NCBI RefSeq assembly: GCF_002078875.1
Contig: NC_034424.1
Location: 9,209,326 to 9,273,325 of the forward strand
Direction of reading: 5' to 3'
Source of the DNA: Numida meleagris
Lineage: Eukaryota; Chordata; Aves; Galliformes; Numididae
Length of the DNA stretch: 64,000 nt
Below the pieces are notes generated by a model. The model saw only the letters and a list, made by a program, of their open reading frames with translations, was not told where the DNA came from and searched no databases. How positions within the stretch are numbered: the stretch's first letter is position 1; each line of letters starts with the position of its first letter. Below, in pieces: positions 56,601 through 64,000 of this stretch. A program made the translations under genes and the position numbers.

Positions 56601-59600
56601 GACTTCTTGGTGGGGGGACATGGGGAGGAGACAGAGGAGTTGCACTGTCTCTCCAGATGGAATCTTGTATTAGAAATAAAATGAAGCTGTGAGGTCTCCT
56701 TGTCCTGACTGTCCCACAAGCTCAGCCAGCATCTGAGGAGCATTCCCCAGTTTTTGAGCAGAGGATGTGTCAGCCACACTGCTAGACAGCACAGCTATGG
56801 TTATGCTTTTGTTTTCTTCTCAGATGCATATTGGCAACTGAAAAAAGCTCAGCTGGAATCCAGCCATTTGCTTGTCAGCCGTGTGAACACGCTTGCAAAG
56901 AGGATGGTGGTGAGTCCTGCAGCAGCTGGTGGCTTCAGGGCACTGTGAGCAGCAGGAGCTGTTGAGGTAGACTTGCTAGTTTCTGCTGGTATTTGACATC
57001 ACTTTGCCAAAAGTTACGCCTGTCGCCTCTTCCAAGCTGCTTTTGGAGAGTGTGACCAGCACAGCTGTAACTTGTGCTGTGATTAAGCAAAGTGTGGCTT
57101 TGGGTTGGATGAGGTTGAGGGGAACAAAAGAGTTCAAAATGTCAGGGCAGAGCTGCTTGCCCTGAGGTGTGCCAGCTGGTGGTGTTAGGGTTAGGGCATG
57201 TGGTGTGTTGCTCAGGGTCCCAGCACGCTGTGTAGCTGGTGATCAGCCAGAGATCACAGCTCTGCACTGACCTAAGATATCCTTTCCACAGCAAATTCCT
57301 GAGAACATCTTCACAAGTAACATCCGAGACATGAACCTCTCTGTCGCTCTCAATACTCTTGATGCCCTGGCAACTGTCCTGAGGAAAGAAGAGACACCTG
57401 TGGAGTCCTCTGACCTCCTCTTGGTGCTTCAGTTACTAAAGCAAGTTGCTGATGTGGAAGTCCAAGAGAGAGAGGAGCTGGATATGCTGGAGCAGTTGGG
57501 CCAGTATTATGTGGAAGTGACTGAGTTAATCCTGGAAGAGCAGAATATTGAAACATGGTCATCTATTAGCCAGGTGACGTGCCAGCTGTGTGCCACATCA
57601 GCTCATTTGCTCTGTGTGCAGATCCTTGGCTTGCAGTATGACCATGAGCTGAAGACGTCTCTGCGTGGTCTCGTGTGTCCTTTCTGGCCATATTCTGGAG
57701 CTTGGGTAACAGCAGCAAGCACCGGCACACAGCCTTTGTGCCAGCTGAGAGAAGGGTTAGCTCCAAAGGCCAGCTTGGCTCTCTTCAAGCTTCTCCACTT
57801 CAACAGCCCAGATCTACAGGATTGCACACAGCTTGTGGATTCCTGGCGCTGTGTAGATTCCTGGCTCCCACATCCTGCTGTCTCTGGCAGGGAACTTCCA
57901 GTTTGTTGTCTTTTCCATGAGTGGGCTGCCAGGAAGTTGTCTGCCATCAGACCCCACTCTGTTCAAATCACCATTGAGCTTTATGTGAAGAATTTCCATC
58001 ATCCCACCCCCATGAGGATTTTCTCCACTGGCTTCTTCCCTTCTCTCATGGGTCTTTTGTATGGCTCGCATGTTTTTGTATGGCCTGCATTCTCCACCTG
58101 TCTCTGGGAAAGTTGCGACAGAGCCTGGCCAGGCCAGCGCTTCAGGAACTGAGCCAGCTTGGGGAGGGAGCCAGGGACTTCCAGAGATGAAAGGATGCTG
58201 AATAGTTTAGAGTTTACCTCTTTGCTTAGAATGTCTAAGCTAAGTCATTGTGGTCTTTGTGGCCACAATTACTCACAGCTTCCTGATAGTGCCATAAAAC
58301 CAGCCCTGGCTCAGTTTAGCTGGTGCAGGACATGTATCTGTGAAAGGAGAAAGGATCTGAATGTTGTTGCTGGGAGGTCTGTAGCTGTTGTGCACAAGGT
58401 TGGCACCTGTGCTGCACCACACCTGTGCTGGGGTAATTGGGCCAGCCACCTGCTCACCTCCAGCAGTGAAACCTTTTCAAGGTCATGCTACAGTTTTGCC
58501 AAAATTCAGGAGTCCACTCTAAAATGCAGTTTGTTTGTTTGCTTTCCAGAAGCTTGTTCATTTGTTTGCTTCCTGTTTTAGTGGCTGCTTATGAACACTG
58601 GCAAGTTTCCCTACTTGCAAGTCTTTTCACCACTGCTGAAAGAACTGAGAATATTTTTCTTTGAAGAGGACATACGTAGAAAAGCAAAGCAAAAGCACTA
58701 AGTCCCAACATCTCTTTTTCTGCTGAAGCCCAGACACTTAAGAAAACTATTGTGAGGTGTGAGAAGTGTGAGTTGGCAGAGTAGGTGCTGACTTCTGTTA
58801 TCTTTGTATGTTTCCAGGCCGTCAGAGGGCCTATGGCTGTTGTTGAGCTCTGCGACAGAGTGGTGTCACTCTTGGCCCCACTGCTGACCTCAGGGAGGAC
58901 GAAGATCACAATCCAGCATCGAAATGTTGGTGAGTGGCACTGGTGAGCTGCAGAGCACAGGGGGGTATCTCACAGGGACCTGGCTCAGTGTCCATCTGCT
59001 GCTTTGACTCTTGGATGCAGTTAAAATATCCAGACAGTTTTTTGCTGCACAGTAGCTCTGGAGGAAGGCTGAACCTTGTTTCAGTACCTGATTTTGCCTC
59101 TGCTACAGGGATGGAGGTCAGGAAGCTGGAGCTGAGCAGTCAGCAGCTGAGCAGTGAGGCATACCTGATCCAGAGCCCTGAGGAGGACAGGCCTGACTTC
59201 ATTGAAATTCCTGTGGAAGAGATGCAAAGACTGAAAGCCAAAGGTAGGTCACGAAGCCTGTGGTTTGCTGGTTCTTCCTGTGGCACTTCTGCAGCACATT
59301 CAGCAGGAAAGGTCTTTACCCTGCCCACAGTCTGTCTGAAGGAGCGTGGGGAGGACATGCCCTCCATGAAAAGGAGAGGAGTGGTGGAGGGAGGTTATCT
59401 GCAACTTCTCCACAGGCACAGCTCGGAGCTGGGGGAGCCCCAGGCACATAGCATCACGCATCCAGCCTGGGGCAGCAGTACTGAGATGCGGGCTGCCCAG
59501 AGATGCAGATCCTACCCTGTGTGCCTGCACCCATCCCACAGTGCTCTCTCTGCCCAGGTCTCCGCAGGGTCACAGTGAAGAATATGTGGTTTGGCTATGG

Positions 59601-62600
59601 CTCCCTGCAGTGCTGTCTGCCCAGCCCAGGCAGCAGTGATGCCTTCCAGGATACGACTGCCTCCGATGGAGGAAAGAAGTGAGTGAAACAGAATTGCCCT
59701 TGCACTACAGGGGTGGGAATCCATTTTGAAGTCCATGTTGAGTTTCTCAGTGCCTCTCCTTTGGGGGTGACCTCTACTCTGCTCCATCCCATCCCATTCA
59801 GCCTTGTCCCTGGATTTCTGGGGTGGCAAACAGAAAGGGGCCCAGCAGTCAGGGTGGTGGTAGAGATGCCTCTGTGCATCCTGGCCCGAGGTGCGCTGTG
59901 GAGCTTTGTGCACCACAACGTCCCCTGCGTGCCTTTGGGAAAGAGTTTTTCTGCTGGGTGAATTAGGAACCGCGGGGCTGCCGCACCAACCCCCGGCTGG
60001 TTCAGAAGCCGGGCAGAGGCAGGAGCCGAACGAAGGGCGGCTGCCGACCCCGGAGCCCCGCTACCTCCCGGAGCTCCTGACCGCCAGGGGGCGATGTTCG
60101 CCCGCGCATCCGCCGCTCGGCCCTGCCCTCCGTTACCGCGCTGCTCGCGGCCCCCGCGCGGCTGCTCCGAGCCTCGCTGCTGGAGCGCGGGGGTTGCGTT
60201 TGCCGGCGGGTTAGAGGCAGCGGGTGCCTGTCATGGATAAAGCACGAGCCTGTTTTCTGAGCACGCCCGGTGCTGCTGTGTCTGTGAGCAGCACGCTTTC
60301 CCTCACAGGTACCTGAGCACTGCAGTGGGCACTGCTGTCATTTCATCCACCGTGCTCAGCGACTACCAGGAGATAAGCACCTCTGTGCGCTACCGCCTGC
60401 AGCACCACACCCAGGTACCCTGCCCGGGGGCTGTGCCCTCCCCATCTTGACTAGGAGCACGGCACAGCCAAACCCCCAGGCAGTGCCGAGACTTCGCCCA
60501 AGGCCTCCAGAACTCTTGGGCTTCACACACCCAGCTCTTACCTTGCCCTCTGTTTCCCCTGGGAGGTGTTGTCTCGTGCTGACAGCCCTTGCTCTGCTAC
60601 ATTGCAGCCCAGCGAGTGACTGCCGCTAGTCTGCATGATGCATGTGGCTGTGCAACCTCATCTTTTCCATCTCTCTTGCAGGACCTGCCTGATAAGCTGG
60701 TGGGGCCCATCTGTGCCTTCTGGAACTTCAGCCTCAGGTGCCTTGTTCTTGTCCAGGTTGCCAGATTCACAACCTTTTATTTCCACTGCAAAAACAAACA
60801 TCACAGCATCAGCGTAAGGGTAAAAGTAAGGATCTGTAATTCTCTGACAGCTGCTATCGGCTGGAATAGAGTTCTCTCCTTTGGAAAAGTCACTCAAAAG
60901 CAAGTGACTTTTAATGAGGTATGTACAACTAAAATGGAAACCCTTGATTGTGATTGTTACCTACAAGAAAGGCTTGTAGGTACACAAGCATTCAGGACGA
61001 TTTTCCTGTGCAAACCTACCGAATAAGGCAAACCTGCTGAGACACGTGCCAAACCACAGGAAGAGCCATCTCCGATATCCTCTTCTTCCTCATTTCAACT
61101 CCACATGGAATTCCCTCAGTGCATTGGCTTTCTGTTAAACTGGGTGGTAATTTCAATGTGTTTTCTTTTGCTGCATGTTAGCCCAGATGCTGGTGGGATG
61201 TGGTCAACAGCTGGCTGCTCTGTGGTGACATCTCTCTCAGACTCCACTGTCTGTTTTTGCAACCACACCACAAACTTTGCTGTGCTGCTGCAAGTGTACG
61301 AGATGGAGGTAAGCGAGCAGCCTTTCTCGCTGGTCTGTGGGGTGGATGCAAGAACTGCAAGCAACATGTTGTTAATTTGTGGGGGTTTTGCCTTTTGTTG
61401 TTGATTGGGGCAGAGGACCACCAAGGAGGAGCTCACACTACAAACCTTGACTTTTATTGGATGTGGAGTTTCCTTCTGTGCCCTGGTTGTTACCTTCATT
61501 TTATTCCTGGTAGTTGGGTAAGAAGAATTGGCACTTGTGGCCTTTGTATGTTTTTTGTTTGATATGTTGCTTCGGTACAAGTATAGATCATGCAGCTCAT
61601 CAGTGCCAGGCTCTGTAGATAGGCAGAGGAAAGCTGGGGAGCTGCAGTTGGCCACTGGCAGCAGAGGGTGGGAAGGGAGAGGCTGGCATTGCCTAGGGAG
61701 GGGATGCAGTACCACAGTTTCCGTGGAGATACTCATGTGAACTGTGCATGCACCTGAGTGCCTGTGGAAAGGCGTTTATCAGATAAAGATTGTTCCCCAT
61801 AAAAGCTGCTCTGGTAGAGCTGATTTTTATGAAATAAACAGAGCAAAGACTATTTCTTCAATTGCAAACCTTTCTGTATCACTCAGCAAGCACAGAGATC
61901 TGCCCCCTGTGAGTATAGCAGTGAGTCCTCCTCCTACTCCCTGCCTGTCCCTCAGAGCACTGGCCGAGGGCTGAGCTGTACCTGAGTGCTTCCCAGCACC
62001 GAGTGCTTGTGCACTGTGGCAGTCCCTTGCCTCTTTGGATTGCTATCTTTGCAGTGAGTAGTAGAGAGATTGCACATTACCCAGGCAGGTCTGCACAGCC
62101 CAGCAAGCACCCATCAGAACATGTATACCCCTTCATTTGCCTGTGGCTGAGGGCTTCGTGTCTCCATCCTCAGTGTCCCCAAGAGTGAACGAACAACTGT
62201 GCACAAGAACCTGATCTTTGCATTAGCTGCAGCAGAAGCTCTGCTCATGTTCAGTGAATTGGCCAAGACCAACCAGGTAAGCTCACTGAAACAAACCCTG
62301 TTTACCTAGCAGGACCAGTCCTGCAGAGGTGTTACTGGCAGAGCTAACAGAAATTTAATTCCTTCTATTAACATTTCATTAACTACCTGTAATTTGCATC
62401 TAGAAAAGATGCATGTCTGCATTTGTAGTGTGCAATCTGTCAGGAAAACTCACCTCTTGTTTCTTACCAAAAAAGCCTTCAGAAAATTTAAGCAATTGTT
62501 GAACAGCAATGTGTGGGTTGCTGTTTTTTTCCTGGCTGCTCATTCTCAGAATTTTCCAGAGGACTCTGCTTCCTGAAGGAGCATGTGATTTCTCTTCTCT

Positions 62601-63691
62601 CCAGGTGCTGTGTTTCACGGTCACCGCCTTCCTTCATCTCTTGTTCATGGCAGCCTTCTCATGGATGCTGGTTGAGGGGCTTCTCCTGTGGAGCAAGGTG
62701 GTAGCAGTCAACATGAGCGAAGACAGGAGAATGAAATTCTACTACGCGACAGGCTGGGGTACTGAGGACTCACAAAAAATGCGTCATTTATTTTCAATAG
62801 CAAAAGTTTCAATAGGAGAAATCCCCCCAGCAGTGGTGCAGTCAGACCAATGCTTGGCTTGGTTCAATATGAGAGCCTGCTGCCACTGTTCCACAGAGGC
62901 TTTATCACCCTTATGCGTCAAATTGGCAGTCTTGAAATGTAAGCTAAAAAGCATTTCTGTTATTTTTCTAAAACCAAGGATTCTATACCAAGAACTTGAG
63001 GAGGAAGCTCGTGGTAAATTCTTGTTCTTCGAGAGAATCACTACTATGATATTAATTAAAATATAAATATGTTCTTTGACTAAGCAGTCTTTATTCTGAG
63101 CTAGTCTTTCAGGTACATAGATTTCATTGAAATAAGCAGAGATCTATATCAAAGAAAAGCCTGTTTAGGTCAGTGCTCCTTGCAAAACACATACCTAGTT
63201 GGATATTGAATGAGTAGTTCCAGTATTTTGCATTGTTTTATGTTTTTGATTGTCCATTTTATTAAAACAGTGGTCTGAGGAATAAATTGCTTTGATCAGG
63301 GCTCAGGACTTGGAATGCTTTATATCTAAAAAAGTGATGCTGACAGCATATAAATCTGGTCTTGTAGAGCTGGGACAGATTTCAGCTGCAGTAAATTCCC
63401 ATTGTACATGGGGTTTAAGAGGCTAAGCTGGCTCATGCTGGAGCATGTCTGGTCATGGGGGTTCTGAAGCAATTATCTAGAGTGCAGCTGATCTGCTTGG
63501 GTCATACTTGCTTTTCCTGCGTTCTAAATTATTTTATTTTTTTATTAATTTGTGCAGGCCTTCCAGCCGTTATCGTTGGTGTGACCCTTGCAACTTCCTT
63601 CAATAACTATGTGGCAGACAACTACTGCTGGCTGAACGTTCAGACCAATGTCATCTGGGCCTTTGTTGGGCCCGTTCTGTTCATCCTGACA
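53584..63691 (+). CDS. ADGRD2: ADGRD2 (GPR144), adhesion G-protein-coupled receptor D2, 5' part
   Basis: Seventeen exons: 53584-53625, 53713-53776, 54013-54243, 54974-55627, 56243-56341, 56824-56909, 57292-57573, 58818-58929, 59109-59243, 59558-59678, 60309-60414, 60682-60737, 61182-61308, 61414-61517, 62174-62276, 62605-62758, 63558-63691. The total is 2610 nt, exactly 870 codons, with every junction in phase. Order along the protein is signal peptide (about 1-29), first half of a C-type-lectin-like fold (about 48-113), pentraxin (114-330), lectin second half (331-363), linker and GAIN domain (about 364-700), GPS (Cys655 to Thr693), TM1 (exon 14), TM2 (exon 15), TM3 (exon 16), then TM4, ECL2 and TM5 (exon 17). 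TM6, TM7 and the tail are missing to the right. It is an orphan plasma-membrane receptor. The closest relative is ADGRD1/GPR133, which also has a pentraxin domain. Synteny with PSMB7 supports D2. The first two exons are the least certain. Confidence 0.9.
53713..53776 (+). CDS. ADGRD2: ADGRD2 exon 2 (signal peptide end)
   Basis: It encodes VGSLSRSLFASAALAENQTSK plus G. A signal-peptidase site fits after ALA (residue 29), directly followed by an N-glycosylation sequon NQT. Borders AACAG and GTGAGT. It leaves in phase 1, as exon 3 requires. Confidence 0.6.
54013..54243 (+). CDS. ADGRD2: ADGRD2 exon 3 (N-half of lectin-like fold)
   Basis: Residues 36-113. LDWWHADRFCDQRFAQLL matches the W-x2-A-x3-C-x(n)-L opening of C-type lectin-like domains. 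GSVWLNERDGV matches the central VWxG/WIGL-type strand. Phase 1-1. Borders TTTTTTCTTCAG and GTGAGT. Confidence 0.85.
54244..56242. other. ADGRD2 introns 3 and 4
   Basis: Introns 54244-54973 and 55628-56242, flanking the pentraxin exon on either side. Nothing is recognised in them. Confidence 0.7.
54974..55627 (+). CDS. ADGRD2: ADGRD2 exon 4 (pentraxin domain)
   Basis: Residues 114-330 form one complete pentraxin/LamG-type jellyroll. VFGDKTDTKYVKV opens it; Cys146 (VTACAHLQWD) and Cys212 (HHFCVTWQQENGTWAIYADG) form the expected disulfide pair; GTFIIGQDQDSLGGTF and NITDLHIWQKIL close it. HFCVTWQQ is one residue off the pentraxin signature H-x-C-x-[ST]-W-x-[ST]. Sequons NGT and NIT are present. 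Phase 1-1. The frame remains open 170 nt into the intron. Confidence 0.93.
56243..56341 (+). CDS. ADGRD2: ADGRD2 exon 5 (C-half of lectin-like fold)
   Basis: Residues 331-363. ECRVFEVGSSGFRHTSCLQS, then LPFICRYRK carries Cys336, Cys351 and Cys359 in the spacing of the C-terminal part of C-type lectin-like domains, with a typical PFIC strand. Phase 1-1. Confidence 0.85.
56342..57291. other. ADGRD2 introns 5 and 6
   Basis: Introns 56342-56823 and 56910-57291. The second holds two telomere-type TTAGGG units at 57185-57196. Otherwise nothing is seen. Confidence 0.7.
56824..56909 (+). CDS. ADGRD2: ADGRD2 exon 6
   Basis: It encodes (D)AYWQLKKAQLESSHLLVS, then RVNTLAKRMV. A helical linker entering the GAIN A subdomain. 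Phase 1-0, donor GTGAGT. Confidence 0.85.
57292..57573 (+). CDS. ADGRD2: ADGRD2 exon 7 (GAIN subdomain A)
   Basis: 94 whole codons from QIPENIFTSNIRDMNLSVAL to EEQNIETWSSISQ. It is helix-rich and leucine-rich with a run of acidic residues, as in GAIN subdomain A. The donor is GTGACG. The reading frame continues open for 579 nt beyond the donor (see findings). Confidence 0.88.
57574..58817. other. ADGRD2 intron 7
   Basis: 1244 nt. The first 579 nt are open in the exon 7 frame (stop at 58150-58152), which is unusually long for intronic DNA. Confidence 0.7.
58818..58929 (+). CDS. ADGRD2: ADGRD2 exon 8 (GAIN)
   Basis: It encodes AVRGPMAVVELCDRVVSLLA, then PLLTSGRTKITIQHRNV plus G. Phase 0-1, acceptor TTTCCAG, donor GTGAGT. 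Confidence 0.85.
59109..59243 (+). CDS. ADGRD2: ADGRD2 exon 9 (GAIN)
   Basis: It encodes (G)MEVRKLELSSQQLSSEAY, then LIQSPEEDRPDFIEIPVEEM and QRLKAK plus G. DFIEIPVEEM resembles the IQIP strand start of GAIN subdomain B in ADGRD1. Phase 1-1. Confidence 0.88.
59558..59678 (+). CDS. ADGRD2: ADGRD2 exon 10 (GAIN subdomain B)
   Basis: It encodes (G)LRRVTVKNMWFGYGSLQC, then CLPSPGSSDAFQDTTASDGG and K plus AA. Phase 1-2, donor GTGAGT. Confidence 0.82.
59679..60308. other. ADGRD2 intron 10 with CpG-rich patch
   Basis: 630 nt. About 60000-60210 is strikingly CpG-rich compared with its surroundings and contains a CTCF-like motif. No exon is recognised. Confidence 0.65.
60081..60096 (+). promoter_or_regulatory. 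CTCF-like motif
   Basis: CCGCCAGGGGGCGATG closely follows the CTCF core CCACCAGGGGGCGCTA/G, differing at two positions. It sits in a CpG-rich intronic patch. Binding is not shown. Confidence 0.45.
60309..60414 (+). CDS. ADGRD2: ADGRD2 exon 11 (GAIN subdomain B)
   Basis: It encodes (K)YLSTAVGTAVISSTVLSD, then YQEISTSVRYRLQHHTQ. The alternating LSTAVGTAVISSTV and VRYRLQHHT strands are typical of the GAIN beta sandwich. Phase 2-0. Confidence 0.87.
60682..60737 (+). CDS. ADGRD2: ADGRD2 exon 12 (first part of GPS)
   Basis: It encodes DLPDKLVGPICAFWNFSL plus AG of Ser663. ICAFWNFS is the CxxW opening of the GPS motif (Cys655, Trp658). Phase 0-2. Confidence 0.88.
61182..61308 (+). CDS. ADGRD2: ADGRD2 exon 13 (GPS and tethered agonist)
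   Basis: It encodes (S)PDAGGMWSTAGCSVVTSL, then SDSTVCFCNHTTNFAVLLQV and YEME. The GPS cysteines are Cys675, Cys687 and Cys689. The cleavage tripeptide is His691-Thr692-Thr693 rather than the usual His-Leu-Thr/Ser. The Stachel core TNFAVLLQV is intact. Confidence 0.92.
61414..61517 (+). CDS. ADGRD2: ADGRD2 exon 14 (TM1)
   Basis: It encodes RTTKEELTLQTLTFIGCGVS, then FCALVVTFILFLVV plus GG. One clear membrane helix just after the GPS. Phase 0-2. Confidence 0.9.
62174..62276 (+). CDS. ADGRD2: ADGRD2 exon 15 (ICL1 and TM2)
   Basis: It encodes (G)VPKSERTTVHKNLIFALA, then AAEALLMFSELAKTNQ. The HKNL(I/F) motif at the start of TM2 is characteristic of family B2 receptors. Phase 2-0. Confidence 0.92.
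62605..62758 (+). CDS. ADGRD2: ADGRD2 exon 16 (TM3 and ICL2)
   Basis: It encodes VLCFTVTAFLHLLFMAAFSW, then MLVEGLLLWSKVVAVNMSED and RRMKFYYATGW plus G. It contains the TM3 disulfide Cys777 and the FSWMLVEGLLLW signature of adhesion GPCRs. The donor GTACTG is non-consensus but required by the phase of exon 17. Confidence 0.92.
62759..63557. other. ADGRD2 intron 16
   Basis: 799 nt. A minus-strand frame at 62784-63041 (85 codons) overlaps a plus-strand open frame. It looks more like a decayed interspersed repeat than an exon, but I do not recognise the family. Confidence 0.5.
63558..63691 (+). CDS. ADGRD2: ADGRD2 exon 17 (TM4, ECL2, TM5)
   Basis: It encodes (G)LPAVIVGVTLATSFNNYV, then ADNYCWLNVQTNVIWAFVGP and VLFILT. 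The WG-LP junction starts TM4, Cys849-Trp850 is the conserved ECL2 pair, and IWAFVGPVLF is TM5. Donor GTAAGT in phase 0. Later exons are outside the window. Confidence 0.93.
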
Positions 63692-64000
63692 GTAAGTGCC
63701 AAAGCCTTCCTGGAAGGTGTGATTCCTGCATGACTGGTCTTAGGAAAGCACTGCAGAGTCAGCAGTGCCAGCACTCCTGCAGCCAAGACACTTGCTCTCT
63801 GGGCTTTCCTTGTGGTTTTTATGGTAGAATTTTTGTTAAACTTCACACAGTTCCACAATAGAAATTAGTCTTTTTAACCAAAACAGTTTTTTTTATATTA
63901 AAAATAGATACTAAAATTTTGTTGACTAGTTCTTGTATTGTCTGTTAGACTAGGAATGGTGATAAGTGTGTAGGTTAAATGTGACTTCACCTTAAATAAA
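63692..64000. other. ADGRD2 intron, right edge of window
   Basis: It begins with GTAAGT and continues to the window end. The TM6/TM7 exons are not present. Confidence 0.8.

Larger units (their letters stand above)
60738..62604. other. ADGRD2 introns 12, 14 and 15
   Basis: Introns 60738-61181, 61518-62173 and 62277-62604 hold nothing recognised beyond splice signals. Confidence 0.7.

Noticed and set aside
57185..57196. Interstitial telomere repeat (TTAGGG x2); a similar imperfect pair near 20369
   Set aside because: Two units are expected by chance in this length of DNA and do not indicate a fusion or telomere insertion.
58567..58710. Possible extra ADGRD2 exon after TTTTAG at 58580
   Set aside because: The frame after this acceptor reaches a stop at 58700 without a usable donor, and exon 7 joins exon 8 directly in phase 0.

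Overview
The window is vertebrate nuclear DNA, most likely from a bird. Genes are split by GT-AG introns, promoters sit in CpG islands, there are no operons, and the interspersed-repeat remnants look like the CR1 LINE family that dominates avian genomes. Three protein genes can be rebuilt exon by exon. Their order matches the conserved block on human 9q33.3 (LHX2 - NEK6 - PSMB7 - ADGRD2 - NR5A1). I recall this block on chicken chromosome 17, but the sequence itself does not prove that.

Region 1-20.9 kb (+ strand): the 3' part of NEK6, a mitotic NIMA-related kinase. Five coding exons carry the catalytic loop, activation segment and C-lobe to the stop codon. The N-terminal exons lie to the left of the window. 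The introns are long (up to 8.6 kb) and hold several stretches that read like conserved enhancers.

Region 21.7-42.4 kb (- strand): the complete PSMB7 gene, the proteasome beta-2 (trypsin-like) subunit. It has eight exons and 277 codons with every splice phase consistent, and it starts in a strong CpG island at about 41.95-43.05 kb. NEK6 and PSMB7 are tail to tail, with 3' ends under 1 kb apart by the best poly(A) candidates.

Region 43-53.5 kb: intergenic. It holds CR1 fragments, short tandem repeats and a second CpG island (about 51.95-52.8 kb) that may serve the next gene.

Region 53.6 kb to the right edge (+ strand): ADGRD2 (GPR144), an adhesion GPCR. Seventeen exons (870 codons in perfect phase) run from a predicted signal peptide through lectin-like and pentraxin domains, the GAIN/GPS region and TM1-TM5. 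TM6, TM7 and the tail are beyond the window.

The most interesting observation is the ectodomain of ADGRD2. A whole pentraxin domain, encoded by one phase 1-1 symmetric exon, appears to sit inside the long-loop region of a C-type-lectin-like fold whose two halves are on the flanking exons. Other points are a non-canonical GPS tripeptide with an intact tethered-agonist core, an intron that stays open in frame for about 580 nt, a mirror pair of YY1-like ATGGCGGC motifs at the PSMB7 promoter, a near-consensus CTCF motif in an intronic CpG patch, and candidate regulatory elements that could act on LHX2 or NR5A1. No mobile-element system, CRISPR array, RNA gene or viral gene was recognised.
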